Shown here: one piece after another, positions 1 to 9,160 of the stretch
Position numbering within the stretch: the stretch's first letter is position 1
Layout: each line of letters starts with the position of its first letter
DNA from: Bacteroides sp.
GTDB lineage: Bacteria; Bacteroidota; Bacteroidia; Bacteroidales; Bacteroidaceae
NCBI GenBank assembly: GCA_017472925.1
Contig: JAFUNS010000034.1
Span: 186,001-250,000, forward strand
Direction of reading: 5' to 3'
DNA: 64,000 nucleotides
The notes under the pieces: generated by a model
What the model was told of the DNA's origin: nothing
The model's input: only the letters and a program-made list of their open reading frames with translations
The model's database searches: none
Translations under genes and position numbers: made by a program

Positions 1-1546
1 TTAATATATCTGCTTTTTTAGCTTTACCATATTTTTCAAGATATGGAGCTAATACTGCAAGAACCTGAGTTGCTGTCCAATCTACAAGTTTAGAATAATC
101 TGCAGTTTTACCAGCAACCTCATAATAATGCCTAGCAAGAGTATAGAACTGAGAATTAGTTTTACCATGCTTTTCTATACAATTCTTTTCTTCCAGTCTT
201 TTGGCAATATTCTTGTCTATGTTTTTATGTTGACCATCTCTAATTTTACACATCTCGATGACGTCAAAAACAGTCAGCTTTTCATTGTCTGGTAAATCAC
301 GCTGAATTGTTTGTACAAAAAGAGCAAAACTAGCATCTTTCACTAAAGCCGACAAAATGGCTGTAACATCAAAGTCGTCCGATTTAGAATAATCAGGTTC
401 TGGTTTACCTTCCGCAAGAGTATATAAGAAGATTTTGTCCATTCCTTGTCCGGAACGTTCTACGACACCAGTTTTTGATAAGACGTCTGCTAAAAGACGA
501 TTTCTAGGAGTGCTTGGTACAGTCAATAGGTTTTCCAATGAAACTCCTTGAGGGAATCCACCTGCATTGATTATATCCAATCTGGTAGGATATAATTTAA
601 TAACGATTTCGCTATTACGTCTATAATCACGATGTGCAAAAGCATTATTGACAATCTCTCTAATAACATCTTCATTGAAATAGGGGATGTCAAAAATATA
701 GGCACCTTCTCTAACGGGGAAAGAACCATTCTTGTCATTTATTTCATCCCACACTAAATCAATCAGTTTATAAAAAGGTTGGCCGAATTCTTTTCTATTA
801 TTAAATTCGATTTGTCCTTCTGTTCTTCTATATTCAAGCTTTACTTTGGCTTGTGGGAAAATCTTATTTATAACATCTTCTTTTCCGACGAGCAATACTG
901 CGGCATTGGTTACTTTTCCTTCTTTGATCAATCCTAAATCACTCAAGGCTTGGAAAGGTGGTAATGAAGTAAAAGAAGGATTTTTCTGTTTGATTGAATA
1001 CTTTTCTTTAAGGATTTCAATTGCTTCTAAATCCAAATCGTCAAATGTAGCTTCATCACAAATACGTTCTGAGAAGTCAGGCTCTTGTTCTTGAATAATA
1101 GAGATATATGTTTTATCATCCATTGGTTTGAGTTCTTCGCCAACTCGCATCAATGGAACATCTTCAAATTTATACAATTTTCCTGTTGGACGAGGTGGAA
1201 CTTCTATAACCAAAACTCTTTTCTTATTTTCGTCATAAAGTTCATAAATCATTGGGCGGATTCCCAAATCCTTATAGATTTCACTTTCTAACACTCCGAT
1301 TGCATTTAATGATTGCGATGTGCCAACAACTGCATGTGGATACGCATCATGCATTCCCAAAACCAATCGTCCACCATTTTCGTTACATAATGCAACGACA
1401 TATCCAAGAATACATTTTCTACGGTCCTTTGGATCCATTTTGCTTGCACCATTGTACGAGAAGTTTCCATTCTCAGCTTTCTTGAACTCAACATGGTCTT
1501 CAGACTCTCGTTGAAGTTGTAGTTCTTCTATCGTATATTTCTTCAT
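1..1546 (-). CDS. AlbA_2 (Schlafen-type) ATP-binding protein, partial
   Basis: The reading frame opens with ATG at 1546 and stays open to the window edge, so the C-terminus is missing; I translated about 515 residues by eye. The N-terminus has the AlbA_2 hallmark (EFKKAENG near residue 20, then ALCNENGGRLVLGM). A later part (EDVIREIVNNAFAHRDY, then GFPQGVSLENLL and ERSGQGMDKI) matches the GHKL-like ATPase half of the RecG-like/Schlafen AlbA_2 proteins. This family is usually called transcriptional regulator or ATP-binding protein and often accompanies phage-defence operons. It starts 42 bp after the methyltransferase stop and reads in the same direction, so it probably belongs to the same operon. 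Its biochemical role is not known from the sequence. Confidence 0.85.
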   Translation of the reverse strand, partial: MKKYTIEELQLQRESEDHVEFKKAENGNFSYNGASKMDPKDRRKCILGYVVALCNENGGRLVLGMHDAYPHAVVGTSQSLNAIGVLESEIYKDLGIRPMIYELYDENKKRVLVIEVPPRPTGKLYKFEDVPLMRVGEELKPMDDKTYISIIQEQEPDFSERICDEATFDDLDLEAIEILKEKYSIKQKNPSFTSLPPFQALSDLGLIKEGKVTNAAVLLVGKEDVINKIFPQAKVKLEYRRTEGQIEFNNRKEFGQPFYKLIDLVWDEINDKNGSFPVREGAYIFDIPYFNEDVIREIVNNAFAHRDYRRNSEIVIKLYPTRLDIINAGGFPQGVSLENLLTVPSTPRNRLLADVLSKTGVVERSGQGMDKIFLYTLAEGKPEPDYSKSDDFDVTAILSALVKDASFALFVQTIQRDLPDNEKLTVFDVIEMCKIRDGQHKNIDKNIAKRLEEKNCIEKHGKTNSQFYTLARHYYEVAGKTADYSKLVDWTATQVLAVLAPYLEKYGKAKKADIL

Positions 1547-1588
1547 ACTAAACAATTTCTAATCAATTACAAATATACCACCATTCCC

Positions 1589-4216
1589 TTACACTCTCAT
1601 TGAAGCGATGTCGTAGTACTGCAACAGTACTTCGTCTTCTTGGAGGAGTGATTCCTGTATATGGTCGCCCACGGTGACGATGGCTTGGTAATTCTTCTGC
1701 TTGTAGCATTCCTTGAAGCCATAGCGGAGCACTTCCAGACGAGTGTCTTTCATGCGCTTAGCTTTGGGCTTTGATGCTTGTTCGAGGTAGAGGTTGAATT
1801 CCTTCATCAACTTCTTACCACGGAGTATTTCGAGGTCGGCAGCCTTTTCTGCATCCGGTTTACGCCATTTCCCGTCTTCGTCTTTGATGAAGTTCTCTTC
1901 GAGGATAACAGCTAGCTCTGGCAATACGTCTCCCTTCTTGGGTGCTACCATGTCTTTCATCCAGTTAGGAAGAATTTCTTGGTAGGTCTGTGGTTCTGCA
2001 AGCTCACGCTTTAGCCATTCGATACCTTCGGCTTCACTACTGATGAAGAGTGCCATAGGTACAACGCCATCTGTCTTTTCTTTCTTCGCTTCGTATTCTA
2101 CCGTTTGCGATGCGGTAAAGAACATTCCATCACGTTCTATGAATCGTTCACGAAGAGCTTTTTGGAATTCTTGTGCATCCATAGGGATTGCATAACCATG
2201 TTGTACATAGTATGAAATCAATCGGTCATAAAGAATCTTTGGACTTCGTTCAATAACGGCTGTTGTTGAATTGTTCTTTTCCAAATGCACTGGTAAGTGG
2301 TAGAGCAATTCTTCAATAAAATCCATGGCATTGACGGACTTATCTGTGGATTGTTCGAACTTATTAATGAGTTCGGCTGTTGGTTTATAACAGGTAATAA
2401 CAAGGTCTTGCTTTACTGCTGTTGTAGTGGTTACAGCTTTAAATGAACCTTGTTTTTTATCAAGTGCAGCTACATTTACAATAATAAAACCAGAACTCTG
2501 AAGAGCATTTTGAATACTATTCCAAACTATTGCAGAAGTATTACTAAATTCTACCGTCATCCATTTTCCTGGTTTAAGAACTCTATAATATTCTTTCAAT
2601 GAATTAGTCATTAATGCATTATAAGCCATAGTGTTTTTGCTTTGTACACTGCTTATTACAGCTTCTTCAGTATTATTCGTTTTGGTTTGTAGCCATCCTT
2701 CCCATATCGAGCTTAATTCTGAATACATGATATTAGAACCAAATGGTGGATCTGTAAATATGTAATCTATAGAGTTGTTAGCTAATGACTCTATTTTTGT
2801 TGCAGAATTCAATGATATTATCGCATTTCCGCGTTCTATATAGTTAGTGGAACAAAAATCACGTACTTTCGCAAACAAGTTCCTTAAAGGATTAAATTCC
2901 ACATTAAATGATGGTATAAAGAATGTTCCGTATAGCATACTACCTTTTCGGTCGAGTCTAAATTTATACATTTTAGAGACGTTCAAAAGAATAGATGTAA
3001 ACCATGCTTGTAAGAAAATATCCCCCTTTACCAATTCATTAACTCGGCTTAAGAATATATAATTTCGATTTGAGTAAAAATGATGTATATGACTAATACC
3101 ATCCTTCTCATTTCTGCTAACTTCGTCTCCTTTAGGAATCTTAGATGTTCGCAATGTTCCTAGGTCTATTCGATTTATTCTATCTAACAGTTCTTTGTCA
3201 AGAGATGTAATATCGTGCTCTCCCCTTTTATTACCTATGATATAATTGATTCGAACAGGAACCTTCTTTGTTATGGAAGTCGTAGTTCCTAGAATGGTGT
3301 CAAAATAAGTGTCATGTACTTTTTCCAATATTTTTTTTGTACAATTTGCGCCACAATTAGGACAAGGAAATGAATCTTTCATTGTTTCGTTATCTAAATC
3401 TACTGATTCATCCCATAATACGATTTCATTTCCACATGTTGGGCAAGTGAAAACATCACTCCAAATGGTATAATTTATCTTTGCTTTTTTACCATTCACT
3501 TCTGTTTCGTACATCCACCCCAGTTCTTCCTCTACTTGGTTAAGAATCTTCGTTGCTTTTCTTTCAAAAGCAACAGGGTCGAACTTTAGGTTGTATGTAG
3601 CAGCAATCAATGAAGCAATAGGAGAGAGGTCGGAGCAAACAGCATGGCGTACACCAACTTTTACATCTTTTTCGTTTAAAGCCAATACGTCTTTTAGTGA
3701 ACCACATAACTGAGCTGCAACACCGGTCATACCTGTGCCACAGAAACCATCAAATACAATATCACCCGGTTGGGTATAGTGTAAAATATATCGCATTATT
3801 GCAGGATGTGGTACTTTGGTGTGGTATGCATGAGCCATATAGATAGGATTATTCTTGCCCTCACTTACATCGCTTGCGTAGGGTTCGTTTACTTCAAACT
3901 CTGCACTACGTTTCCCTTGTCTCTCCAATTCTACCTTTTCCTTTTCCCATTCAGCAATAAAGTCATTGAGCCAAGGGTTAGGACAGGCTGTATAATAAGG
4001 AGGGTCGGAAAGGTTGATAATATCCTCATCCTCCCCAATAGGGAATCCTTCTATCTGGCGTAGCTCAGGCAGTTTCTTGCGAAGCTCTTCGCGGAAATAT
4101 GCACGACGGGCATCGTCGCTTTCAAATTCCATACCAAGGCATACCACCTTTTCAGGAGTCAATTTTACTTCTTCAAACTCCTCGTCGCGAAACAAATTTA
4201 TATCAGGGTTGCTCAT
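1589..4216 (-). CDS. Zinc-ribbon DNA methyltransferase, PglX/DUF1156-like
   Basis: An 875-residue SAM-dependent DNA methyltransferase. The SAM-binding motif I is FDGFCGTGMTG near residue 155. There are two candidate catalytic motifs: DPPY at residues 71-74 (SDPPYYTACPNP) and DPPF near residue 490 (FTDPPFGSNIMY). Between motif I and DPPF are two zinc-ribbon cysteine pairs (CPTCGN near 256, CPNCGANC near 285), and the C-terminal third is charged and helical. Such proteins modify adenine or cytosine (N6/N4) and, in BREX/Pgl-type systems, mark host DNA as self. It starts 11 bp after the stop of the large ATPase, so the two are probably co-transcribed. The target base and site cannot be read from the sequence. 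The classification as the modification arm of a defence system rests on the neighbours. Confidence 0.8.
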   Translation of the reverse strand: MSNPDINLFRDEEFEEVKLTPEKVVCLGMEFESDDARRAYFREELRKKLPELRQIEGFPIGEDEDIINLSDPPYYTACPNPWLNDFIAEWEKEKVELERQGKRSAEFEVNEPYASDVSEGKNNPIYMAHAYHTKVPHPAIMRYILHYTQPGDIVFDGFCGTGMTGVAAQLCGSLKDVLALNEKDVKVGVRHAVCSDLSPIASLIAATYNLKFDPVAFERKATKILNQVEEELGWMYETEVNGKKAKINYTIWSDVFTCPTCGNEIVLWDESVDLDNETMKDSFPCPNCGANCTKKILEKVHDTYFDTILGTTTSITKKVPVRINYIIGNKRGEHDITSLDKELLDRINRIDLGTLRTSKIPKGDEVSRNEKDGISHIHHFYSNRNYIFLSRVNELVKGDIFLQAWFTSILLNVSKMYKFRLDRKGSMLYGTFFIPSFNVEFNPLRNLFAKVRDFCSTNYIERGNAIISLNSATKIESLANNSIDYIFTDPPFGSNIMYSELSSIWEGWLQTKTNNTEEAVISSVQSKNTMAYNALMTNSLKEYYRVLKPGKWMTVEFSNTSAIVWNSIQNALQSSGFIIVNVAALDKKQGSFKAVTTTTAVKQDLVITCYKPTAELINKFEQSTDKSVNAMDFIEELLYHLPVHLEKNNSTTAVIERSPKILYDRLISYYVQHGYAIPMDAQEFQKALRERFIERDGMFFTASQTVEYEAKKEKTDGVVPMALFISSEAEGIEWLKRELAEPQTYQEILPNWMKDMVAPKKGDVLPELAVILEENFIKDEDGKWRKPDAEKAADLEILRGKKLMKEFNLYLEQASKPKAKRMKDTRLEVLRYGFKECYKQKNYQAIVTVGDHIQESLLQEDEVLLQYYDIASMRV

Positions 4217-4227
4217 AGCTTTGTTCT

Positions 4228-7200
4228 TTACTTGATTATTATACGAATGTCCTCTTGGCGTTTTCCATAACTCTTTTCTTCGATGTACTCAGTCAAAGCA
4301 TCGATGGCCTGTTGCTTGGTCATTGGACGAGAGAAGATGCGGAGCATATCATCATGGGTAATCTCAATCTTAGTGAAATTACGTTGCAGTTTGCCGATAG
4401 CTTCCATCAAAGGACGGGCAAATTGACGATTCAAAGAAATTTGGTTATTCTCGAATTGCTCTATCAAACTCTTTTCATCATTATTGAGTACATCACGATT
4501 ACGACGAGTCATGGGGTCTTCCAATGCATCGTGGAATTGTCTTACATATTCTTCATAGATGCCTTTCAACTCGTCCTTCAAATCACCCACTTCTGGCAAT
4601 TGACTACGCTGAGTCGTAGGATTGAAACTATCCACGGAGGTCGGAGCATAGAGAATGCTTTGCTTGGTTACCTGTGGATTGGCCAATTTAAGACGATTCA
4701 GTTTTTGCTTCCACTGCTCATATTGTGCAGGGTTAATAAATGAAGCACCTGAAACAATTTCGCATACGCTATACTCTTCTGTGGCTTTGAGCGCTTGCGC
4801 CTTTTGGTAGTCCATTTCACAAACATGAACTTTGAGATATTCACCCATGTACCAATCGGCATAGCGATTCTTTATGGCATCCAGTTCGCCCTTGTAAGCG
4901 TTTCTGGCTGCTTCGTCCTTATCTACTATTTCCTTGACTTTTTCAATAGCCTCACAAATGTCACCACGAAGTGTCGGTTCGTTGATGTTGGAAAGTGCTG
5001 TACGCAAGTATGAAATATAGGATTCAAACTCTCTTAACTGCTTCAATGTACGTTCTGTATTTTCCAACTTCATGCGTGTTTCCTGCATAGCAGTACGAAC
5101 TAATTCGATAGGCCATTCGATGTTACGCATCTTGGCTTTGGAGTTGTAACGTTGAATTTGATTGGCAATGCCTTTCAGTTTGTCAAACTCATGGTTGAGC
5201 TGACGGGCATCCTCTTCTGATATGATTTCAATATTTCCTGCGAAACGATATCCACCATTTATCTTGTATTGTAATGCAACAACACGTTCTTCCATCTGCT
5301 TGGCTTTGCTTGACAAGTCGGCAAACACACTGCTTTCACGATTATCCAACTCCGATGTTCGGTCAATGCCCAAGAAGCCAATCATCAATTCACGTATCAG
5401 AGGAATGTTGATACCCTTAGGTGGACAAATGTTAGAGAAAGTATAGCAATCCTGTGGTGCCAAGTTGTTGAAGCTAGCAATGTTGCTTGCATTGATTCTG
5501 TTGCCGCCATTGAGAACGATTTCTATCTCACCCAAAGCAGCCATTGTACCCATTACAAGCATTTCCAAATCGGCTTCGATATGGAAGTCAGATGAAATAT
5601 ATTCGTGAGTATCTGCAAAGAAGAGTTCAAGTATCTCGTCACGATTGACCACCTGGCCCCCTTTTGCTTCCAATTTTTGCTTCAAGCTACGGGCATATTG
5701 TGAATGTTCGGTTGAAAGATGTCCGTCTTCCCACAAGCCGAGTCCCATCAAGATGGCCTCACCATTGCGGTTCATGGTCGTAGGATTGGCTATCTTTGAA
5801 CGAGCCGAACGTAACATGTTGTCACGATTTTCCTTTGTAAGTGGTTGCAACAATGCAGTGAACTTAGGGTAGCAAGAGTTCTCTGCTTCGAACTGTTGCT
5901 CCATGATGAAAGAGGTTACATTGCTAACAATGTCAATCTTAGAATCGCCTTGTGCCCCCTGCATTACCTGCAAAGGATGTTGCTCGCCCACATATTCCAC
6001 TTGGGTATTGCTGAGGAATTGAGTATTGAATAAGTTACGGGCTTCCTTGAAGTATTTATCGCGCAACAATTTGTATTTAGGCTTTTCATCACTGCTGGCA
6101 CTTCCTTCTTGTGAAAGGGCAGAACCATAGAGTGTAACCTTTTGTTTGAACTCTTCGCTCAAACCATCCATGATGAAATATACACTATCTATCTCGGCAT
6201 CATGTGCTTTTGCCGTATGGTTGAATATCGGCATGAAATAGATATAGAAGTGTTGTTGAGGTTGGGTAGTAGAACGGCTGTTCGGATTGCCCATAAAGAT
6301 ATAACCGGCACGGTTGCACTTGTGTGATTGCCATTCGATGGCATGTGGCCAGATGTTGAACCCAGTACGGTAAGTATCACCTTCTACAGGAAGTACCTCT
6401 GCTAAGAACTTGAAGAAGTATTCATCTTTTTGTTCTGGACTCATCTGTAGGGTGTAGTCCTTTACCTTCTGTTCGTAGTTGACACCACCTTCAATACGCA
6501 AATGGTATTCGTTTTCTCCTTTCTCGAAATATTGGCCGATAGTAGCAGAAACAATGGAGTCAAGCACACGAGTAAATGCAAGGTCAACCAATTCGTCGTA
6601 GTTTTCACAAGTGATGTCGATGTAGCAAAGGTCGTTTGCCAAAGAATCAGCTGTTACACCATTGGCATGACTGAGGTCTGCTTGCAACATTTTGATGGAT
6701 GCTGCAGCTACGATACGATGTGCCAAAGTCTTTTTGGGAGCCAATCCGCGGGTAAAGTTATCCTCAATCTTTTGATCAATGAGTGCAGCAATGTCGCTGA
6801 CCTTACTTACATCCGGATCGGCTTTCAAATCCACATTGCTCAACATGTCCTTCCAATAAGAGTCGTAGCAGATAAGTCCTGGTTCTGCATCAGGCACTTC
6901 GTTGTCCATGATGCTGGCAAACTTACGGGAAAGTGTCTTCAACACCTCGCGCTGGCTCTTACCGATACGGATAAGAGAGAAGTTTTCAAAATAACTTGGA
7001 TGAACTGGAAAGAGGTTGACGTATGTATCCAAATTGTTGTTCATGTGAGGGAACATTACAATGAACTGTGACAGATGTTGGTGTATCTGTGCTTTCTGAT
7101 GCTCATTCTTCTGCAACAGACGTTGTTGTACAATGAACTGTACATCTTCCTTTTGAATGGTCAAGTCGATATAGCGTTCATTGACATGACTCAACATTTC

Positions 7201-7893
7201 CTTGGCAAATTGGAATTCAGGAGAACGATATATCAATTCCTGTACACCAAACACCATACGGAAATGGGTACGGTCACTCATTTGGCCCAATGCCTGGAGT
7301 ACCGCCAAGTCACGATTTAACTTCGATGGTTCACTACGGCCTTTCAGATAAGAAAGCATTTCATCGATAACCAACATAAAGCCCTTATCTGGATATACCT
7401 CTTCGAAAGCAGCCATCATTAACTGAAGCTTTTCGGAATAGGTAGCAGGTGTCGTATCATCCGTAATTGAATAATCTACTCCCCATGCTGCCAATGCCTT
7501 ATCTATTTGGTAGCATACAATATCCCATAATTCTTGATTATTACCCAATTCAAAACGATAGACCATGTATTTACCGGCTATCGTCTTCAACCAATCCTTC
7601 GCTTTCTGACTTTGTAACAATGGCAGATAGTCTGCATTCTCAGCAATAATAGAGAATAGCGACATTAAGTGAGACTTACCCGTACCATAATTACCCACAA
7701 TCTGAATACCTTTGGTCTCGGTAGTAGCATTTAAGTCAAGCTTGGCACATATCTGCGGGATAATATGGGTCTCATACAAATTGGAACATACAAAGTTCTT
7801 GACGAGCTTCGCACGGTAATCATTGTTGTCAAGTTGTCCGAACTTGATAATTTCGTCGATGGGGTCGAATTGGATAAGGTCTTTATATTTCAT
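4228..7893 (-). CDS. Large P-loop ATPase, PglY/BrxC-like (DUF6079-like)
   Basis: A 1221-residue protein with an N-terminal AAA-like ATPase: Walker A GNYGTGKS at residues 67-74 and Walker B GFMLVIDEM at 171-179, with the DE pair at 177-178. The opening MKYKDLIQFDPIDEII and the overall size recall, from memory, the DUF6079 family, whose members are described as PglY/BrxC-type ATPases of phage-defence loci. The middle and C-terminal regions have long charged helical stretches and no enzymatic motif that I recognise. Its start overlaps the end of the 144-aa gene by 11 nt, suggesting translational coupling, and the methyltransferase follows 11 bp after its stop. In BREX, BrxC/PglY is an essential ATPase acting with the methylase and PglZ. 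That role here is inferred. Confidence 0.75.
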   Translation of the reverse strand: MKYKDLIQFDPIDEIIKFGQLDNNDYRAKLVKNFVCSNLYETHIIPQICAKLDLNATTETKGIQIVGNYGTGKSHLMSLFSIIAENADYLPLLQSQKAKDWLKTIAGKYMVYRFELGNNQELWDIVCYQIDKALAAWGVDYSITDDTTPATYSEKLQLMMAAFEEVYPDKGFMLVIDEMLSYLKGRSEPSKLNRDLAVLQALGQMSDRTHFRMVFGVQELIYRSPEFQFAKEMLSHVNERYIDLTIQKEDVQFIVQQRLLQKNEHQKAQIHQHLSQFIVMFPHMNNNLDTYVNLFPVHPSYFENFSLIRIGKSQREVLKTLSRKFASIMDNEVPDAEPGLICYDSYWKDMLSNVDLKADPDVSKVSDIAALIDQKIEDNFTRGLAPKKTLAHRIVAAASIKMLQADLSHANGVTADSLANDLCYIDITCENYDELVDLAFTRVLDSIVSATIGQYFEKGENEYHLRIEGGVNYEQKVKDYTLQMSPEQKDEYFFKFLAEVLPVEGDTYRTGFNIWPHAIEWQSHKCNRAGYIFMGNPNSRSTTQPQQHFYIYFMPIFNHTAKAHDAEIDSVYFIMDGLSEEFKQKVTLYGSALSQEGSASSDEKPKYKLLRDKYFKEARNLFNTQFLSNTQVEYVGEQHPLQVMQGAQGDSKIDIVSNVTSFIMEQQFEAENSCYPKFTALLQPLTKENRDNMLRSARSKIANPTTMNRNGEAILMGLGLWEDGHLSTEHSQYARSLKQKLEAKGGQVVNRDEILELFFADTHEYISSDFHIEADLEMLVMGTMAALGEIEIVLNGGNRINASNIASFNNLAPQDCYTFSNICPPKGINIPLIRELMIGFLGIDRTSELDNRESSVFADLSSKAKQMEERVVALQYKINGGYRFAGNIEIISEEDARQLNHEFDKLKGIANQIQRYNSKAKMRNIEWPIELVRTAMQETRMKLENTERTLKQLREFESYISYLRTALSNINEPTLRGDICEAIEKVKEIVDKDEAARNAYKGELDAIKNRYADWYMGEYLKVHVCEMDYQKAQALKATEEYSVCEIVSGASFINPAQYEQWKQKLNRLKLANPQVTKQSILYAPTSVDSFNPTTQRSQLPEVGDLKDELKGIYEEYVRQFHDALEDPMTRRNRDVLNNDEKSLIEQFENNQISLNRQFARPLMEAIGKLQRNFTKIEITHDDMLRIFSRPMTKQQAIDALTEYIEEKSYGKRQEDIRIIIK

Positions 7894-8317
7894 CGTAATG
7901 AATTTTATAGGATATGTCAGATAAATTTATTCTGTAAGAAGAGTCTGTATCACCCGCCAAATAGAAGATGTCCTTTTGGATTGTTCCTTCAGCACTATCT
8001 ACAATAAGCACGTATGCTTTTGACCATGTACTGAATTTTGCATGTAAATCGAGTCTTAAAGCAGGTTCAAATAGGATACCGATATTGCGGATGGCGATGT
8101 AATCTCCAATCTCGGAACTATGGCATACATTTGCCTTGATAATCTTTTCTAACTCTTCTTCAGCAACGAAAGAAAGATGTCGATTGGATAATGAAGATTC
8201 AATAGCACGAGCCAATAAAGCACCTATATCCACAAAGTTCATCCCTTCGGCATGATGCGAAGTGAACAGTAGCTTGTGGCGAGCGCCAGTTGGTATGTAT
8301 TGCTTCAATATCTTCAT
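7883..8317 (-). CDS. 144-aa protein of unknown function, coupled to the ATPase
   Basis: I do not recognise a family with certainty. The protein is soluble, mixed alpha/beta, and shows no Walker A motif, signal peptide or membrane segment. It lies 18 bp behind the XRE regulator and overlaps the ATPase start by 11 nt, so its synthesis is likely tied to the ATPase. In BREX type 3 a small protein of similar size (BrxF, which has a P-loop) sits at the same position ahead of BrxC/PglY. The second half here (ILFEPALRLDL, then KAYVLIVD) could be a diverged relative without the P-loop, but this is only positional and visual similarity. A partner or loading subunit for the ATPase is the best guess. Confidence 0.6.
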   Translation of the reverse strand: MKILKQYIPTGARHKLLFTSHHAEGMNFVDIGALLARAIESSLSNRHLSFVAEEELEKIIKANVCHSSEIGDYIAIRNIGILFEPALRLDLHAKFSTWSKAYVLIVDSAEGTIQKDIFYLAGDTDSSYRINLSDISYKIHYDEI

Positions 8318-8335
8318 TGTAATCTCTCCTTTAGA

Positions 8336-8575
8336 TTATACTCTCACGATCTTAAACTCTTCTTCTCTGGAAGAATTGAGTAGGTCTTTTACATCCACTT
8401 CAAGCAAATTAGCTACTTGGAGCAAAGTTGCCAAATCGGGTTGCGATGTATTGGTACACCATTTGGATATGGTAGCAGGGTCTTTGCCAAGCTGCTCTGC
8501 CAACCACTTGTTTGTTCTCTTCTTTTCTACGAGAACGACTTTTATTCGATTCAAATCTTTCATATTCACCGCCAT
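8336..8575 (-). CDS. XRE-family helix-turn-helix regulator (79 aa)
   Basis: A small Cro/C1-type DNA-binding protein. The helix-turn-helix covers roughly residues 19-45 (KWLAEQLGKDPATISKWCTN), followed by the typical ANLLEVDVKDLL helix of the family. An inner start at Met5 (8563) is also possible. It is the first gene of the putative defence operon, with a perfect -7 box 18 bp upstream of its start and a TTGCGT-CAA-ACGCAA palindrome over the promoter, so autoregulation is likely. Homologous small regulators control restriction-modification operons, where they delay or balance toxic components; that role is inferred here. Confidence 0.85.
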   Translation of the reverse strand: MAVNMKDLNRIKVVLVEKKRTNKWLAEQLGKDPATISKWCTNTSQPDLATLLQVANLLEVDVKDLLNSSREEEFKIVRV

Positions 8576-8580
8576 TTTTA

Positions 8581-8600
8581 TTGCGTCAAACGCAAAATTA
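8581..8600 (-). promoter_or_regulatory. Promoter and operator of the defence operon
   Basis: On the minus strand TAATTTTG (8593-8600) is a perfect match to the Bacteroides -7 consensus TAnnTTTG, followed at once by the palindrome TTGCGT-CAA-ACGCAA (8581-8595). A second, looser copy with the same GCG half-sites (TTTGCG...CGCAAA, 8627-8647) lies upstream. The XRE protein encoded next is the obvious candidate to bind both. Confidence 0.6.
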
Positions 8601-8665
8601 ATAATTATTCATTAAATTAAAGAAACTTTGCGGAGAATTTTCGCAAAACAGAGTGGTTTATGAAT

Positions 8666-8704
8666 AAAGTCCAATAGCAAATGGCTTTTATACTATTGGA
8701 CTTT
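8666..8704 (-). terminator. Hairpin ending the mobilization operon
   Basis: A perfect 12-bp inverted repeat (AAAGTCCAATAG / CTATTGGACTTT) with a 15-nt loop lies immediately after the stop of the 150-aa gene. The stem ends in a short T run on the minus strand, consistent with a terminator separating the mobilization genes from the defence operon. Confidence 0.55.
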
Positions 8705-8707
8705 GTG

Positions 8708-9160
8708 TTATACGAGACAAATTATAAGGATAGATATCAATAATAGCGAGCTGAGTATAACTATCGCTATTGTTTTGTAATATGCCACCTTTTGTGACTC
8801 GCGCTCCTTTCGATATTCTTTGATAAGGCCGTTTGCTATAGTTATCAGTTTATTTTCAATACCATTTAGAGGGGTAAGAGTAGGTTTGATGTATTGCTCA
8901 AAAAGATTCTTCTCTCTCTGGGTTGTCCAAGTTGCCATAGCTTGATGATGGCGCTTGGCTTCTTCGTCTTTCTCTATTTGAGACTTGTTAGGGAACTTTT
9001 CATTGAGCGCAATAAAGATGGATTCATCTACGATTTTCCCAATGTCATATTGTTGAATGGTATTTTGTAATTGTAGTATTGCCTGGCGGTTCTTTTTTAC
9101 CTCATTTACTAGGTCGTCAAACATTGATAGCAAAGCTGCATTTTCATTTTCTTTCTTCAT
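8708..9160 (-). CDS. Membrane-anchored coiled-coil protein of the mobilization region
   Basis: 150 residues. The N-terminal two thirds are charged and helical (heptad-like NRQAILQLQNTIQQYD), and a single hydrophobic segment ends the protein (TIAIVILSSLLLISILIICLV region, residues about 129-149), so it is probably a tail-anchored inner-membrane protein with its bulk in the cytoplasm. Its start overlaps the relaxase stop by 4 nt, and in this position Bacteroides mobilizable elements often encode a third mobilization protein. A function in docking the relaxosome to the membrane or coupling protein is plausible but not shown by any motif. Confidence 0.7.
   Translation of the reverse strand: MKKENENAALLSMFDDLVNEVKKNRQAILQLQNTIQQYDIGKIVDESIFIALNEKFPNKSQIEKDEEAKRHHQAMATWTTQREKNLFEQYIKPTLTPLNGIENKLITIANGLIKEYRKERESQKVAYYKTIAIVILSSLLLISILIICLV

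Noticed and set aside
846-1494. Several short + and - strand frames inside the first 1.5 kb
   Set aside because: They lie in other frames of the AlbA_2 gene, which is continuously open on the minus strand from 1546 to the window edge.
4255-7071. Long opposite-strand frames (162 and 189 codons) inside the large ATPase gene
   Set aside because: Antisense shadows of a gene with clear Walker motifs; no start signal or recognisable product.
8317-8336. XRE regulator plus 144-aa protein as a toxin-antitoxin pair
   Set aside because: The 144-aa protein has no toxin-like motif and is coupled to the ATPase, so membership in the defence operon explains the layout better.
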